Assembly: GCA_947001705.1 (NCBI GenBank)
Contig: CAMQHT010000004.1
Span: 1 to 64,000, forward strand
DNA: 64,000 nucleotides
Reading direction: 5' to 3'
DNA from: an uncultured Collinsella sp.
GTDB taxonomy: Bacteria; Actinomycetota; Coriobacteriia; Coriobacteriales; Coriobacteriaceae
The position numbers and the translations under genes were made by a program. The notes beneath the pieces are model-generated. The model was not told the DNA's origin and ran no database searches. It was given only the letters and a program-made list of their open reading frames with translations. Positions 39,960-48,360 of the stretch are shown here, in pieces; position 1 is the stretch's first letter; each line of letters begins with the position of its first letter.

Positions 39960-42737
39960 ATGGCACAGGAATTCACTTTTACCGTTAACGGCGTCGAGCG
40001 CACGACGACTCAGAACAAGCCGCTGCTCCGCTACTTGCGCGACGACCTGCATATCCACTCCGCCAAGGACGGCTGCTCCGAGGGCGCCTGCGGCACCTGC
40101 ACCATCCATGTGGACGGTGCGGCCGTGAAGGCGTGCGTTCTGACCACCGCTCTTGCCGCCGGCCGCAACATCGTGACCGTCGAGGGCCTGCCCCAGGACG
40201 TGCGCGAGGCCTTTGTGTACGCCTTTGGCGCCGTGGGTGCCGTGCAGTGCGGTTTTTGCATCCCCGGCATGGTCATGGCGGGTGCGGCGCTCATCGCCGA
40301 GGACCCCGAGCCCACCGAGGAGCAGATCAAGTACGCCATCCGCGGCAACGTCTGCCGCTGCACCGGCTACAAGAAGATTATCGAGGGCATTTCGCTGGCC
40401 GCTGCGGTGCTCCGCGGCGAAAAGCGGATCGACGAGGGCCTGGAGCGCGGCGACGACTACGGTGTGGGCAAGCGCGCCTTCCGTATCGACGTGCGCAAGA
40501 AGGTGCTCGGCGAGGGCAAATACCCCGATGACATCGACGAGCTCGATCAACCGGGTCTGACCTACGCCAGCGCCGTGCGCTCCAAGTACCCGCGCGCCCG
40601 TGTGCTCTCCATCGACACCTCCAAGGCCGAGGCCCTGCCCGGCGTGGTGGGTATCCTACGCGCCGAGGACGTGCCTGTCAACCAGGTCGGCCACCTTATC
40701 CAGGACTGGGACGTCATGATCGCGGTGGGCGATATCACCCGCTGCGTGGGCGATGCCATCGTGCTGGTGGTCGCCGAGGACGAGGCGACGCTCGAGAAGG
40801 CCAAGAAGCTCGTAAAGATCGATTACGAGCCGCTGGAGCCCGTGCGTAACATTGTCGAGGCCAGGGCTGCCGACGCCCCGCGCCTGCACGACAGCTTCTT
40901 TGCCTTTGGCAACACGGTAGAGCTCAAGGACAACGTGTGCCAGAGCCGCCATGTGACGCGCGGCGACGCCGCCAAGGCGTTGGCGGAGAGCGCATTTACC
41001 GTGACGCAGCGCTTTACCACGCCCTTTACCGAGCATGCCTTCTTGGAGCCCGAGTGCGCCGTCGCCTTCCCGTACAAGAACGGCGTCAAGGTGCAGTCGA
41101 CCGACCAGGGTGCCTACGATACGCGCAAAGAGTGCGCCCACATGTTTGGCTGGGATAGCGAACCCGAGCGTGTGGTCGTCGAGACCATGCTCGTGGGTGG
41201 CGGCTTTGGTGGTAAGGAGGACGTTTCGGTCCAGCACCTGGCCGCGCTCGCCGCATATAAGTTCCAGCGTCCTGTGAAGTGCAAGCTCACGCGTGCCGAG
41301 TCGCTCGCTTTCCATCCCAAGCGTCATGCGATGGACGGCACCTTTACGCTGGGCTGCGATGCCGAGGGCATCTTTACCGGTCTGGATTGCGAGATCAACT
41401 TTGATACCGGCGCCTACGCGTCGCTGTGCGGCCCGGTGCTCGAGCGCGCCTGCACGCATGCCGTCGGCCCCTACAAGTACCAGAACACCGACATTCGCGG
41501 CTTTGGCTACTACACCAACAACCCGCCCGCCGGCGCGTACCGCGGCTTTGGCGTTTGCCAGTCCGAGTTTGCACTCGAGAGCCTAATCGACCTGCTGGCA
41601 GAGAAGGTTGGCCTGGACCCGTGGGAGATTCGTTACCGAAACGCCATCGAGCCGGGTGAGGTTTTGCCCAACGGCCAGATCGCCGATTGCTCCACGGCGC
41701 TTAAGGAGACGCTGCTCGAGGTCAAGGATGCCTACTATGCGCATCCCGGACACGCCGGTATCGCCTGCGCCATGAAGAACGCCGGCGTGGGCGTGGGCCT
41801 GCCCGATGCCGGCCGCTGCAAGATTCGCGTCGAGGGTGGCCGCGCCGTGGTCTACGCCGCCACGTCCGACATCGGCCAGGGCTGCAACACGGTCTTTTTG
41901 CAGGACGTTGCCGAGGCATGCGGTCTGCCGCTGAGCTGCATCGCCAACGGCGAGTGCTCCACCGAGAACGCTCCCGACTCCGGCACCACGTCTGGTTCGC
42001 GCCAGACAGTCGTGACCGGCGAGGCCGTGCGCGGCGCCGCCTTCCTGCTGCGCGACGCCATGGTTGGCATCGAGGCCGGCAAGCCTGCGCCTACCGCCCC
42101 GGTGAGCGCGCACGGCGACGGCGTCAAGATCGAGTATGACGACGGTCGCGCCTACCAGCTGCGCACACAGGAACTCGTCGCCGGCCAGGGTATGCATCCT
42201 CAGGACCCTGCGGCCACCATCAAGGCGCTCGAGGGATGCGAGTTTGGCTACGTGTATCTGGAGCCGACCGACAAGCTGGGCGCCGATGTTCCCAACCCCA
42301 AGAGCCACATCTGCTACGGCTTTGCCACACATGTGGTCATTCTGGACGATGACGGTCGTGTAAGCGAGGTCTATGCCGCGCACGATTCCGGCAAGGTGGT
42401 CAACCCCATCTCCATCCAGGGTCAGATCGAAGGCGGCGTGCTCATGGGTATGGGCTATGCGCTTACCGAGGACTGGCCGCTCAAGGACTGCGTGCCCCAG
42501 GCAAGGTACGGCACGCTCGGGCTGTTCCGTGCGCCCGAGATTCCGGATATCCACGCCATCTACGTGGAGAAGGACGAGCTACTGCCCGTGGCATACGGCG
42601 GCAAGGGCATCGGCGAGATCGCAACGATCCCCACAGCGCCCGCCGTACAGAATGCCTATCGCGCATTTGACGGCAAGCTGCGTCCGGATCTGCCCATGGT
42701 GGATACGCCGTACAGCCGCGCCCGTCACCGCGGGTAG
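39960..42737 (+). CDS. xdhD: Selenium-dependent xanthine dehydrogenase-type molybdenum hydroxylase
   Basis: The 925-residue protein fuses an N-terminal [2Fe-2S] ferredoxin domain (Cys39, 44, 47, 59), a second [2Fe-2S] domain (Cys97, 100, 132, 134) and the molybdopterin-binding hydroxylase part from about residue 180. Motifs include VGGGFGGKEDVSVQ, PPAGAYRGFGVCQSE and the final GGKGIGE. It has no FAD domain. Genes yqeB, yqeC, a MocA-like gene and xdhC nearby indicate a Se-dependent cofactor. It likely oxidises purines such as xanthine. Confidence 0.88.
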   Translation: MAQEFTFTVNGVERTTTQNKPLLRYLRDDLHIHSAKDGCSEGACGTCTIHVDGAAVKACVLTTALAAGRNIVTVEGLPQDVREAFVYAFGAVGAVQCGFCIPGMVMAGAALIAEDPEPTEEQIKYAIRGNVCRCTGYKKIIEGISLAAAVLRGEKRIDEGLERGDDYGVGKRAFRIDVRKKVLGEGKYPDDIDELDQPGLTYASAVRSKYPRARVLSIDTSKAEALPGVVGILRAEDVPVNQVGHLIQDWDVMIAVGDITRCVGDAIVLVVAEDEATLEKAKKLVKIDYEPLEPVRNIVEARAADAPRLHDSFFAFGNTVELKDNVCQSRHVTRGDAAKALAESAFTVTQRFTTPFTEHAFLEPECAVAFPYKNGVKVQSTDQGAYDTRKECAHMFGWDSEPERVVVETMLVGGGFGGKEDVSVQHLAALAAYKFQRPVKCKLTRAESLAFHPKRHAMDGTFTLGCDAEGIFTGLDCEINFDTGAYASLCGPVLERACTHAVGPYKYQNTDIRGFGYYTNNPPAGAYRGFGVCQSEFALESLIDLLAEKVGLDPWEIRYRNAIEPGEVLPNGQIADCSTALKETLLEVKDAYYAHPGHAGIACAMKNAGVGVGLPDAGRCKIRVEGGRAVVYAATSDIGQGCNTVFLQDVAEACGLPLSCIANGECSTENAPDSGTTSGSRQTVVTGEAVRGAAFLLRDAMVGIEAGKPAPTAPVSAHGDGVKIEYDDGRAYQLRTQELVAGQGMHPQDPAATIKALEGCEFGYVYLEPTDKLGADVPNPKSHICYGFATHVVILDDDGRVSEVYAAHDSGKVVNPISIQGQIEGGVLMGMGYALTEDWPLKDCVPQARYGTLGLFRAPEIPDIHAIYVEKDELLPVAYGGKGIGEIATIPTAPAVQNAYRAFDGKLRPDLPMVDTPYSRARHRG

Positions 42738-42805
42738 GGTAGAGCGCGGATGGCATTTCTGACGGGCTGTTCGCGCTCACCATCAACTGCATATGCTGTG
42801 CCTTT

Positions 42806-42841
42806 GGCCCCGGCTCCATCGCGAGCCGGGGCCTTTTGTTT
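42806..42841 (+). terminator. Terminator of the xdhD operon
   Basis: GGCCCCGGCTC pairs with GAGCCGGGGCC, followed by TTTTGTTT. Confidence 0.9.
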
Positions 42842-42852
42842 GGAGCGGAAAC

Positions 42853-42948
42853 TGTGTCCCGGAATAGGCGCTCAGAATGGGATGCGCTTTCCCCTTGGAG
42901 CCCTCGGCGGAGATTGCATCCCAGAATCCGCGCCTGGAATGGGACACA
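42853..42948. repeat. Imperfect long inverted repeat
   Basis: TGTGTCCC, AGGCGC and GGGATGC in the left arm recur as complements in the right arm in mirrored order, with diverged spacers between. Confidence 0.5.
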
Positions 42949-43217
42949 CGCTTGTCCGTGCCCGCATCCCACCATATTCGGGATGCGGGTTTCTGCGCTT
43001 TTGTGCATCAGACAAGCAGCTGCTTTTGGCGGCTCTCCCGGGCTGCGCATCGCTTGTGATGTCGATGCGACCGACCAGAGAGTCGGCGCATTGGTCAATC
43101 GCATTACAAAAGACAGGTTTATTGAGATTGGTGAACTGACGGCCATGGCCCATACCATTGTGGTTGCCTAGATTGAAAGCTGAGATGGAAAGTGCTTTCG
43201 GACAGGAGGGCAATATC

Positions 43218-43249
43218 AAGCCCCACGTTCCCTGTGGGAAGTGGGGCTT
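43218..43249. terminator. Hairpin at the 3' end of the small minus-strand operon
   Basis: AAGCCCCAC/GTGGGGCTT with inner TTCCC/GGGAA forms a strong stem. The T-run is short on both strands, so termination is only likely. Confidence 0.5.
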
Positions 43250-43273
43250 TCAAGGGCTGCTAGTTAATAGTTA

Positions 43274-43492
43274 TTAGAGGTAGCCGTTCAGCCAATCGGG
43301 CATATTGGGATCGTCAATGCTCCACGAATCTTCTTCATGCTCGCTTTCTTCCCAGTTGCTTTCGTCCCCATCGAAGAACTTGCGCCTATTACACTTGTAT
43401 TTGACAACCGTGTCGCCCTCACGGCGGTATTCATTCCAGTAGTAGTTTTGCTTTCCGTATCCGTTCCATTCTTGAGTTCTGTATATGACCAT
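43274..43492 (-). CDS. Small acidic protein of unknown function
   Basis: The 72-residue protein is rich in Trp, Tyr, Asn and acidic residues: an N-terminal part with basic and aromatic residues and a strongly acidic C-terminus ending in DDPNMPDWLNGYL. AAAGGAG lies 5 nt before the ATG, which supports a real gene. It is the last of three minus-strand genes with lower GC than their surroundings. No family was recognised. Confidence 0.6.
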   Translation of the reverse strand: MVIYRTQEWNGYGKQNYYWNEYRREGDTVVKYKCNRRKFFDGDESNWEESEHEEDSWSIDDPNMPDWLNGYL

Positions 43493-43543
43493 GGTGTCTC
43501 CTTTTCGTTTGCGTACGCGGGGCGCACGGTGTATCAGATTTGA

Positions 43544-44071
43544 CTACTGGGCTATGACTTGCGCAATGTGAGTTTTTTTGGCGTTAATGCTCGCAAGTTC
43601 GTCGGAAGTAAAAACAAACGGGACAACCGCTTCATCCCATTCGATATTTGAGAAGGTATAACCGGCGCGCGTTACTTTGACTGTTTCTTTCCCAAAGAGT
43701 TTGCCGACTTCTGTGAGCTTGTAACCCCAGGGCTCTTTTGTCATCATTCCGCTGGAGACGAGACGCTTGTTAACTGCCTGATTCGAAAGAAGCAAGTCAT
43801 GTCCGAGTCCCGTTGCAGTCTTCTTGACTCCGGTAAGGTTGACCACTGGCAAGGAGGCCTTTTCTGCTGCCTTAGCAATCGTGGCAACACCTTTGTCTGC
43901 GCCGTTGCAAATAGTTTTGAATTTAGGCGTATGGCCCGTTTTCGCGGCAATCGTAATGCTAACGATTGAACTGATTGCCACAAATACGCCGATGCCAATC
44001 TGGACTTTGTGCTGCTCGAGCCACACGAGGCCTTTGTTCTTTGCGGGCAGATCAGTGTTTTCCGACTCCAA
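43544..44071 (-). CDS. Membrane protein with winged-helix-like C-terminal region, unknown function
   Basis: The 175-residue protein has one predicted membrane segment at about 24-43 (IGIGVFVAISSIVSITIAA). Its C-terminal half resembles phage antirepressor-type winged helices (VNKRLVSSGMMTKEPWGYKL), though this is a weak impression. It starts at TTG 44071 with GAGGTG upstream and lies 12 nt after the XRE gene, so both are co-expressed. The base composition is lower in GC than the neighbours, suggesting transfer. Function unknown. Confidence 0.6.
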   Translation of the reverse strand: MESENTDLPAKNKGLVWLEQHKVQIGIGVFVAISSIVSITIAAKTGHTPKFKTICNGADKGVATIAKAAEKASLPVVNLTGVKKTATGLGHDLLLSNQAVNKRLVSSGMMTKEPWGYKLTEVGKLFGKETVKVTRAGYTFSNIEWDEAVVPFVFTSDELASINAKKTHIAQVIAQ

Positions 44072-44083
44072 TTTCTGTACACC

Positions 44084-44539
44084 TCATTTCTTGATTGATT
44101 TTGCAAGTTGATATGCAAGAGAGCCCAATGCCGGAATCAATGCCGATGAAGCGGGGATTAGGGCGGCGGTGAGAGCGGTTGCTCCAACTATGGCGCTCTG
44201 CTTAGTAGCTGCCTCTTGTTGTGTCCCCTTCTCATCCCCTTCTTTAAGGGCATTTTGCATCTTCTCTAGTTTGGGTGCTACTGGTTGGTCAACGAATAGC
44301 TGAATTATTTTTGCCAGATCCTCGTTTCCGCTGACGGCGATTTCGTTGTTGAATACCGCCCTGATGGCGAGATAGTGCATCTTCGTCATCTGCGTTTTAC
44401 CCGTCTCAAGGCTGCTGACGGTTTGCTTTGTTATGCCTAGTTCGTTCGCAAGCCGTTCGCCACTCCAGCCCGCCGCCTTGCGAATGGTTGACAGGTGAGC
44501 TTGGAGCCTGCTGACTAGTTCATCATCCGTTGAAGTCAT
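44084..44539 (-). CDS. XRE-family helix-turn-helix protein with hydrophobic C-terminus
   Basis: The 151-residue protein has an N-terminal Cro/C1-type helix-turn-helix (RLANELGITKQTVSSLETGK, about residues 29-48), a charged middle, and a C-terminal hydrophobic stretch of about 25 residues (ATALTAALIPASSALIPALG). A DNA-binding protein tethered to the membrane, or one with an oligomerising tail, is possible. It is the first gene of the low-GC operon and probably its regulator. Confidence 0.75.
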   Translation of the reverse strand: MTSTDDELVSRLQAHLSTIRKAAGWSGERLANELGITKQTVSSLETGKTQMTKMHYLAIRAVFNNEIAVSGNEDLAKIIQLFVDQPVAPKLEKMQNALKEGDEKGTQQEAATKQSAIVGATALTAALIPASSALIPALGSLAYQLAKSIKK

Positions 44540-45111
44540 TTCTGCCTCACATATAGTAAAGAATCCTTATTACTGTCAGATATTATATACCCAGTCAGAA
44601 ATTTAGCAATTACTAAGTGAGTCTTAGTTTATTCGGCTGGCTCCTGAATCTCCTCAGTTTTAAACTGAATTGAAAACGATACCGACGCCGGCGTCTTGTT
44701 CTCATGTTTTAAAGGTATGGGCAGGTATTGTTCGACAGACGATGGCCTCGATGCCGATTTCATGCATCCCCTCAGGGGTCATCCGTCCAGGAACCTGTTT
44801 TCCATCGTTGCGTGGTCAGCGAGACGTGCAAGGAGCACATCGACCGTATGGGCGGCTGTTATTTCTGCACAGTTGAGAGGGCATCTTGGAAGACGTGTCC
44901 ATGGCGATTTTGGGAGACGCTAACCGCTTGGATTATAGTGGACGGTCGGTCTTAGAGGCCTATGGGTGGGAGATGTTGTTTCACTTGCCAACGACCGGCC
45001 GGGGTCTGGCTTAACCGACGTGGAACGTGATTGCACCATCTGGTAGCAAGTCGAGTTGCAGATGAGTACACCCGATCGTGTGGAATAAGGCTTCAGGAGC
45101 GCTCCGCCTGT
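44540..45111. other. Gene-free, AT-rich to mixed stretch
   Basis: This 572-nt region holds the promoter side of the low-GC operon (TATTATATA at about 44580) and then sequence with only short overlapping open frames on the plus strand. None has a good start signal. It may be decayed coding DNA. Confidence 0.5.
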
Positions 45112-45534
45112 TTACACCCCCGCAATCCCGCGCGCGGCACTCAGCAGCTCATACTCCCTCTGGCTCCACTGGTGCAGCTTGGCAGCCTCGACGGCATCAC
45201 GACACAAGTCCAAAAACACCTCGGCGCCCTCGCAGAAGCACTCACGGGCAAAGTCACCCGAGCCGCTTGCGACGCACGAGCCGTCGGCAAAGAGCTTCCA
45301 GCTGGACGACTCGCGCGAGTCGTCTCCGAGCAGCTTGATCTGTAGCACGTGCGGGTCGCCGGCAACGCAGAGCTCTTCCTCGAGCACCTGCACGGTAAAG
45401 CGCATCTGGTGGGAGAGGCTGCTCTTGACCATGGCCGAGGCATAGCCGTTCGGCTTGTCCAGAAGATGCATTCGTTTTGGCTTGGCTACCAGGTTGTGGA
45501 AGTTGCGCTCACTGCGCACGGAGAAATTGTCCAT
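45112..45534 (-). CDS. Hypothetical protein
   Basis: The 140-residue protein has no recognised domain. It has a basic N-terminal third, then a region alternating hydrophobic and polar residues (MRFTVQVLEEELCVAGDPHV) that suggests beta strands, and a helical C-terminus. AAAGGAG lies 6 nt before the ATG at 45534. The frame is open further upstream but without a start signal. No partner gene on the same strand adjoins it. Confidence 0.6.
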   Translation of the reverse strand: MDNFSVRSERNFHNLVAKPKRMHLLDKPNGYASAMVKSSLSHQMRFTVQVLEEELCVAGDPHVLQIKLLGDDSRESSSWKLFADGSCVASGSGDFARECFCEGAEVFLDLCRDAVEAAKLHQWSQREYELLSAARGIAGV

Positions 45535-45752
45535 ACGGACTCCTTTCATCGATGTTGGCAGGGCCACCGTGCCTCTTGGCCGGTTGGCGTCGGGATCGTG
45601 GAGCCAACTCTCTACCCCGACTCTGGATAAAACGCGCCCGCTCCTTGCTGGCACGATGGAGTCTATCAGCGCGCGCGGACACAAATCAAGCGCCGCCTGC
45701 GAAATGATGTGCAGACGGCGCTTGATTTCGCCGGCTGCTGTTAGGCTTAAAT

Positions 45753-45871
45753 CCGAAAAAGTGTCGAAATATCCCGTGTAAAAGTACGGAAAAGTATCGT
45801 AATACACACTTCAAAATCTCGAAAAAGTGTCGAAATGAGCATCTAGCAACCACGGAAAAGTGTATCCTAAT
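45753..45871 (+). promoter_or_regulatory. Four phased repeats before the DUF4143 ATPase gene
   Basis: Repeats of the type CGGAAAAGTGTCGTAAT start at 45753, 45787, 45819 and 45853, spaced 32-34 bp, about three helical turns. They lie upstream of the ATPase gene and are probably binding sites for a regulator. Confidence 0.6.
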
Positions 45872-45902
45872 GCTAAAACAGCACGTAATAAGGGGTGCGC
45901 TT

Positions 45903-47225
45903 ATGCTACAGAGAAAAGCGAAAGCACAGTTTGAATCTTGGCTTGCCTCGTCGCCTAACAAGGCTCTTTTGGTCAAGGGCGCCCGACAGGTAGGAAAGTC
46001 ATATTTGGTCAACGTCTTTGCAAATGAATCGTTCGAAAATGTCGTGACGTTCGACCTTATCGCCGACGCGTCCGTGCGCGATTCGTTTTTGGCGGCGAAA
46101 AGTGCGGATGATCTGCTTATGCGTATGTCTATTGCTGCAACGCAGCCGATGGTTGCGAACAAGACCGTTGTGGTTATCGACGAGGTGCAGCGATGCCCCA
46201 ACGTGGTGACGTTTATCAAATATCTGGTCCAGCGCGGCGACTTTCGATACATCCTTACCGGATCGCTCCTTGGCGTTGAGCTCGAGGGCATCGATTCCCT
46301 GCCGGTGGGGTATGTCGAGCAGGTCCAGATGTACCCGCTCGACTTTGAGGAGTTTTGCTGGGCAAATGGCGTTGGTGCCAGCGTGTTTGACATGCTCAGG
46401 GGCTGTCTAAAGAATGAGGGGGAGCTTCCCGGCTATCTGTATGACCGCTTGCTCGATCTGTTCCATCAGTATGTGGTGGTGGGAGGCATGCCCGACGCGG
46501 TCAATTCCTTCTTGGCGACGCGCAATGTCGACGAGGTTCGAAACATCCACCGCGATCTTCACGCCCTGTATCGCGATGACATCGCAAAGTACGCTCCGCC
46601 CGAGCTGCGCTTGGTTATTCGCGATATCTATGATCTGATTCCCAGCGAGGCCGGTTCCAAAAACAAGCGATTCAAACTGTCATCGATTAACGGTGTCAAA
46701 CGTTTTTCGCAGGTGACAGATCATTTCCTCTGGCTATCGGAGGCGGGTGTCGCGCTTCCTGTGTATAACGTAACGGCGCCCGTGGCACCCCTTTTATTGG
46801 GGGAGCAACGAAATCTGTTTAAGCTGTTTTACTTGGACACCGGAATGCTTATGTCGTCGTATTCCAAAAGGGTCGCCCAAGGCGTTTTTGATGGGGAGGC
46901 AGAAGGCCCCTTTGGCATGAATATGGGGGCGGCATTCGAGGGCTTCGTTGCCCAAGAGCTCAAAGCCCACGGATTTAGATTGCGCTACTTTACGTCCAAA
47001 AAGGTCGGTGAGCTCGATTTTGTGGAAGAGACGTTCGATGGGGAAGTGCTCGCCATCGAGGTCAAATCGGGCAAGAGTTTTAAGTCCCACGCGGCGCTCG
47101 ATAACGCACTGGCAACGAAGGGCTACGGAATCGATCGCGCCCTGGTACTTGCGGAATGTAATCTTCACCGCGATGGTGACGTGCTGTATCTGCCCATCTT
47201 TATGGCAGGGCTTTTGGAGCCGTAA
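45903..47225 (+). CDS. AAA-family ATPase with DUF4143 domain
   Basis: The 440-residue protein has Walker A GARQVGKSYL (about 36-45) and Walker B VVVIDEVQ (about 100), an AAA_14-like fold, and the C-terminal DUF4143 region with GELDFVEETFDGEVLAIEVKSG, which resembles a PD-(D/E)XK nuclease core. The role of such proteins is not settled. AAGGGG fits with ATG 45903. Four phased repeats lie directly upstream. It stands alone without partner genes. Confidence 0.85.
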   Translation: MLQRKAKAQFESWLASSPNKALLVKGARQVGKSYLVNVFANESFENVVTFDLIADASVRDSFLAAKSADDLLMRMSIAATQPMVANKTVVVIDEVQRCPNVVTFIKYLVQRGDFRYILTGSLLGVELEGIDSLPVGYVEQVQMYPLDFEEFCWANGVGASVFDMLRGCLKNEGELPGYLYDRLLDLFHQYVVVGGMPDAVNSFLATRNVDEVRNIHRDLHALYRDDIAKYAPPELRLVIRDIYDLIPSEAGSKNKRFKLSSINGVKRFSQVTDHFLWLSEAGVALPVYNVTAPVAPLLLGEQRNLFKLFYLDTGMLMSSYSKRVAQGVFDGEAEGPFGMNMGAAFEGFVAQELKAHGFRLRYFTSKKVGELDFVEETFDGEVLAIEVKSGKSFKSHAALDNALATKGYGIDRALVLAECNLHRDGDVLYLPIFMAGLLEP

Positions 47226-47262
47226 CGTGCCGCCGACTCTTCCGACCCTCCCTTAGCCCTCG

Positions 47263-48237
47263 CTACTCGTCGTCCCCGTCGTTGGGGTCGCCCTTGAGGG
47301 TGTTGATGTCCAGATACTCGTTATCGTCCTCTTTTTGCTGGGTCTCCGACTCCGCTTGGGTGGGGCCGGAGAACAGCCGGAATCCCTCAAACGCAATGAC
47401 ACCGAGCAGGGCAATGACAATGGCGATAAAGGCAACCTTGACTGCCTGCGGAAATTCCGAGAAACGCAGCGCCTTTTCCTCGGCGTAATAATCGGCGAAG
47501 CGTTCTTCGCCTGTGCTTTTGGTATACACCGGCGCGGACGCGGCCTCCGGGTCATATTCCGGTGCAGGCGTGGCAGCGTACGGATCGTTGAGATAATCGC
47601 TCGATGCGGTGCCATAATCCTCGGTCTCGATGCGACCGTTGCCAGCATAGCCATCGGAATAATCGGAAAATGCCGTACCGCTCTCATAGTCCGCGGCACT
47701 CGTGTTGGCGGCAAAAAGCGGGTTAACTGGAACGTCGAGCGCCGGCATGCCGGTAGAGGTCTCATCCAGATCGGTTGCAGCCCAGGAATCGTAGGCAACC
47801 TGATGGGCAACGGGCTCATCGAGCCTTGTGACCGGAGGCTTGCGTGCCGCAGGAACAGGCAACTGCTGGGCGCTGTACATAACGGTGCTGTCGGCCGATT
47901 TGCCCTGCGTCGCTGCAGCGAGAAATGCCGCCGTTTCGGACGGGTCGCTTGCGGGGCGGGGAGCGGGCGTGGTCGCCGAAGTGAGTGCGGGCGTCGAAAC
48001 AGGCGACTGCGCAGGAGTCGGCGCAGATGCGGGCTTAGGCGCAAGTGCGGGATTGAGGCTTGACGGACGAGCCCCGCCGCCCATGAGTTCGTCGGCGGTC
48101 CACGGGCGATCATTCATCACGTCGTCAAGGCTCAGCGAAAACAGGTCGTCTTCACCCTCATCGAACATGCGGTGCACATGTCCACCAATTGCCGGAATCA
48201 ATCCGCGACCGGTGCATGATGCCTTGCTCAACGCCAT
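47263..48237 (-). CDS. Single-pass membrane protein with long Pro/Ala-rich region
   Basis: The 324-residue protein has a short N-terminal part (MALSKASCTGRGLIPAIGG), a long low-complexity Pro/Ala/Ser/Thr stretch (about 55-130), an acidic middle, one membrane helix at about 270-292 (VAFIAIVIALLGVIAFEGF) and a short acidic tail. It is probably inserted with the bulk on one side of the membrane. AAGGATGG lies upstream of the ATG. No family was recognised. Its neighbours do not suggest a role. Confidence 0.6.
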   Translation of the reverse strand: MALSKASCTGRGLIPAIGGHVHRMFDEGEDDLFSLSLDDVMNDRPWTADELMGGGARPSSLNPALAPKPASAPTPAQSPVSTPALTSATTPAPRPASDPSETAAFLAAATQGKSADSTVMYSAQQLPVPAARKPPVTRLDEPVAHQVAYDSWAATDLDETSTGMPALDVPVNPLFAANTSAADYESGTAFSDYSDGYAGNGRIETEDYGTASSDYLNDPYAATPAPEYDPEAASAPVYTKSTGEERFADYYAEEKALRFSEFPQAVKVAFIAIVIALLGVIAFEGFRLFSGPTQAESETQQKEDDNEYLDINTLKGDPNDGDDE

Positions 48238-48360
48238 TCTGTTCCATCCTTCCGAAATACTAATGACATCGATTATATGGAACTTTCCAAGCGGCTCGGT
48301 CTTGGATTCATGCTTTCCAGAACTCGCGCCCAAAAGGGGAGGGGCAATCCAGGCGAGTGC

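Larger units (their letters stand above)
42842..43273. other. Gene-free stretch with possible coding remnant
   Basis: No complete gene is seen. An imperfect inverted repeat occupies 42853-42948. A plus-strand frame ending at 43171 encodes a protein-like tail (ITKDRFIEIGELTAMAHT) with no clear start, which may be the remains of a lost gene. A hairpin AAGCCCCAC/GTGGGGCTT lies at 43218-43249 before the minus-strand operon end. Confidence 0.4.

Noticed and set aside
39960..42737. Selenocysteine codon in xdhD
   Set aside because: The frame is continuous without internal TGA, and enzymes of this class carry selenium as a labile cofactor.
42836..43171. Plus-strand frame with a protein-like C-terminal tail
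   Set aside because: The first half runs through an inverted repeat and no start signal is seen; at most a remnant, noted in the gap entry.
44696..44955. Overlapping plus-strand frames of about 75 codons, one rich in Cys and Trp
   Set aside because: No ribosome binding site or recognisable family; two frames overlap, and the region looks decayed.
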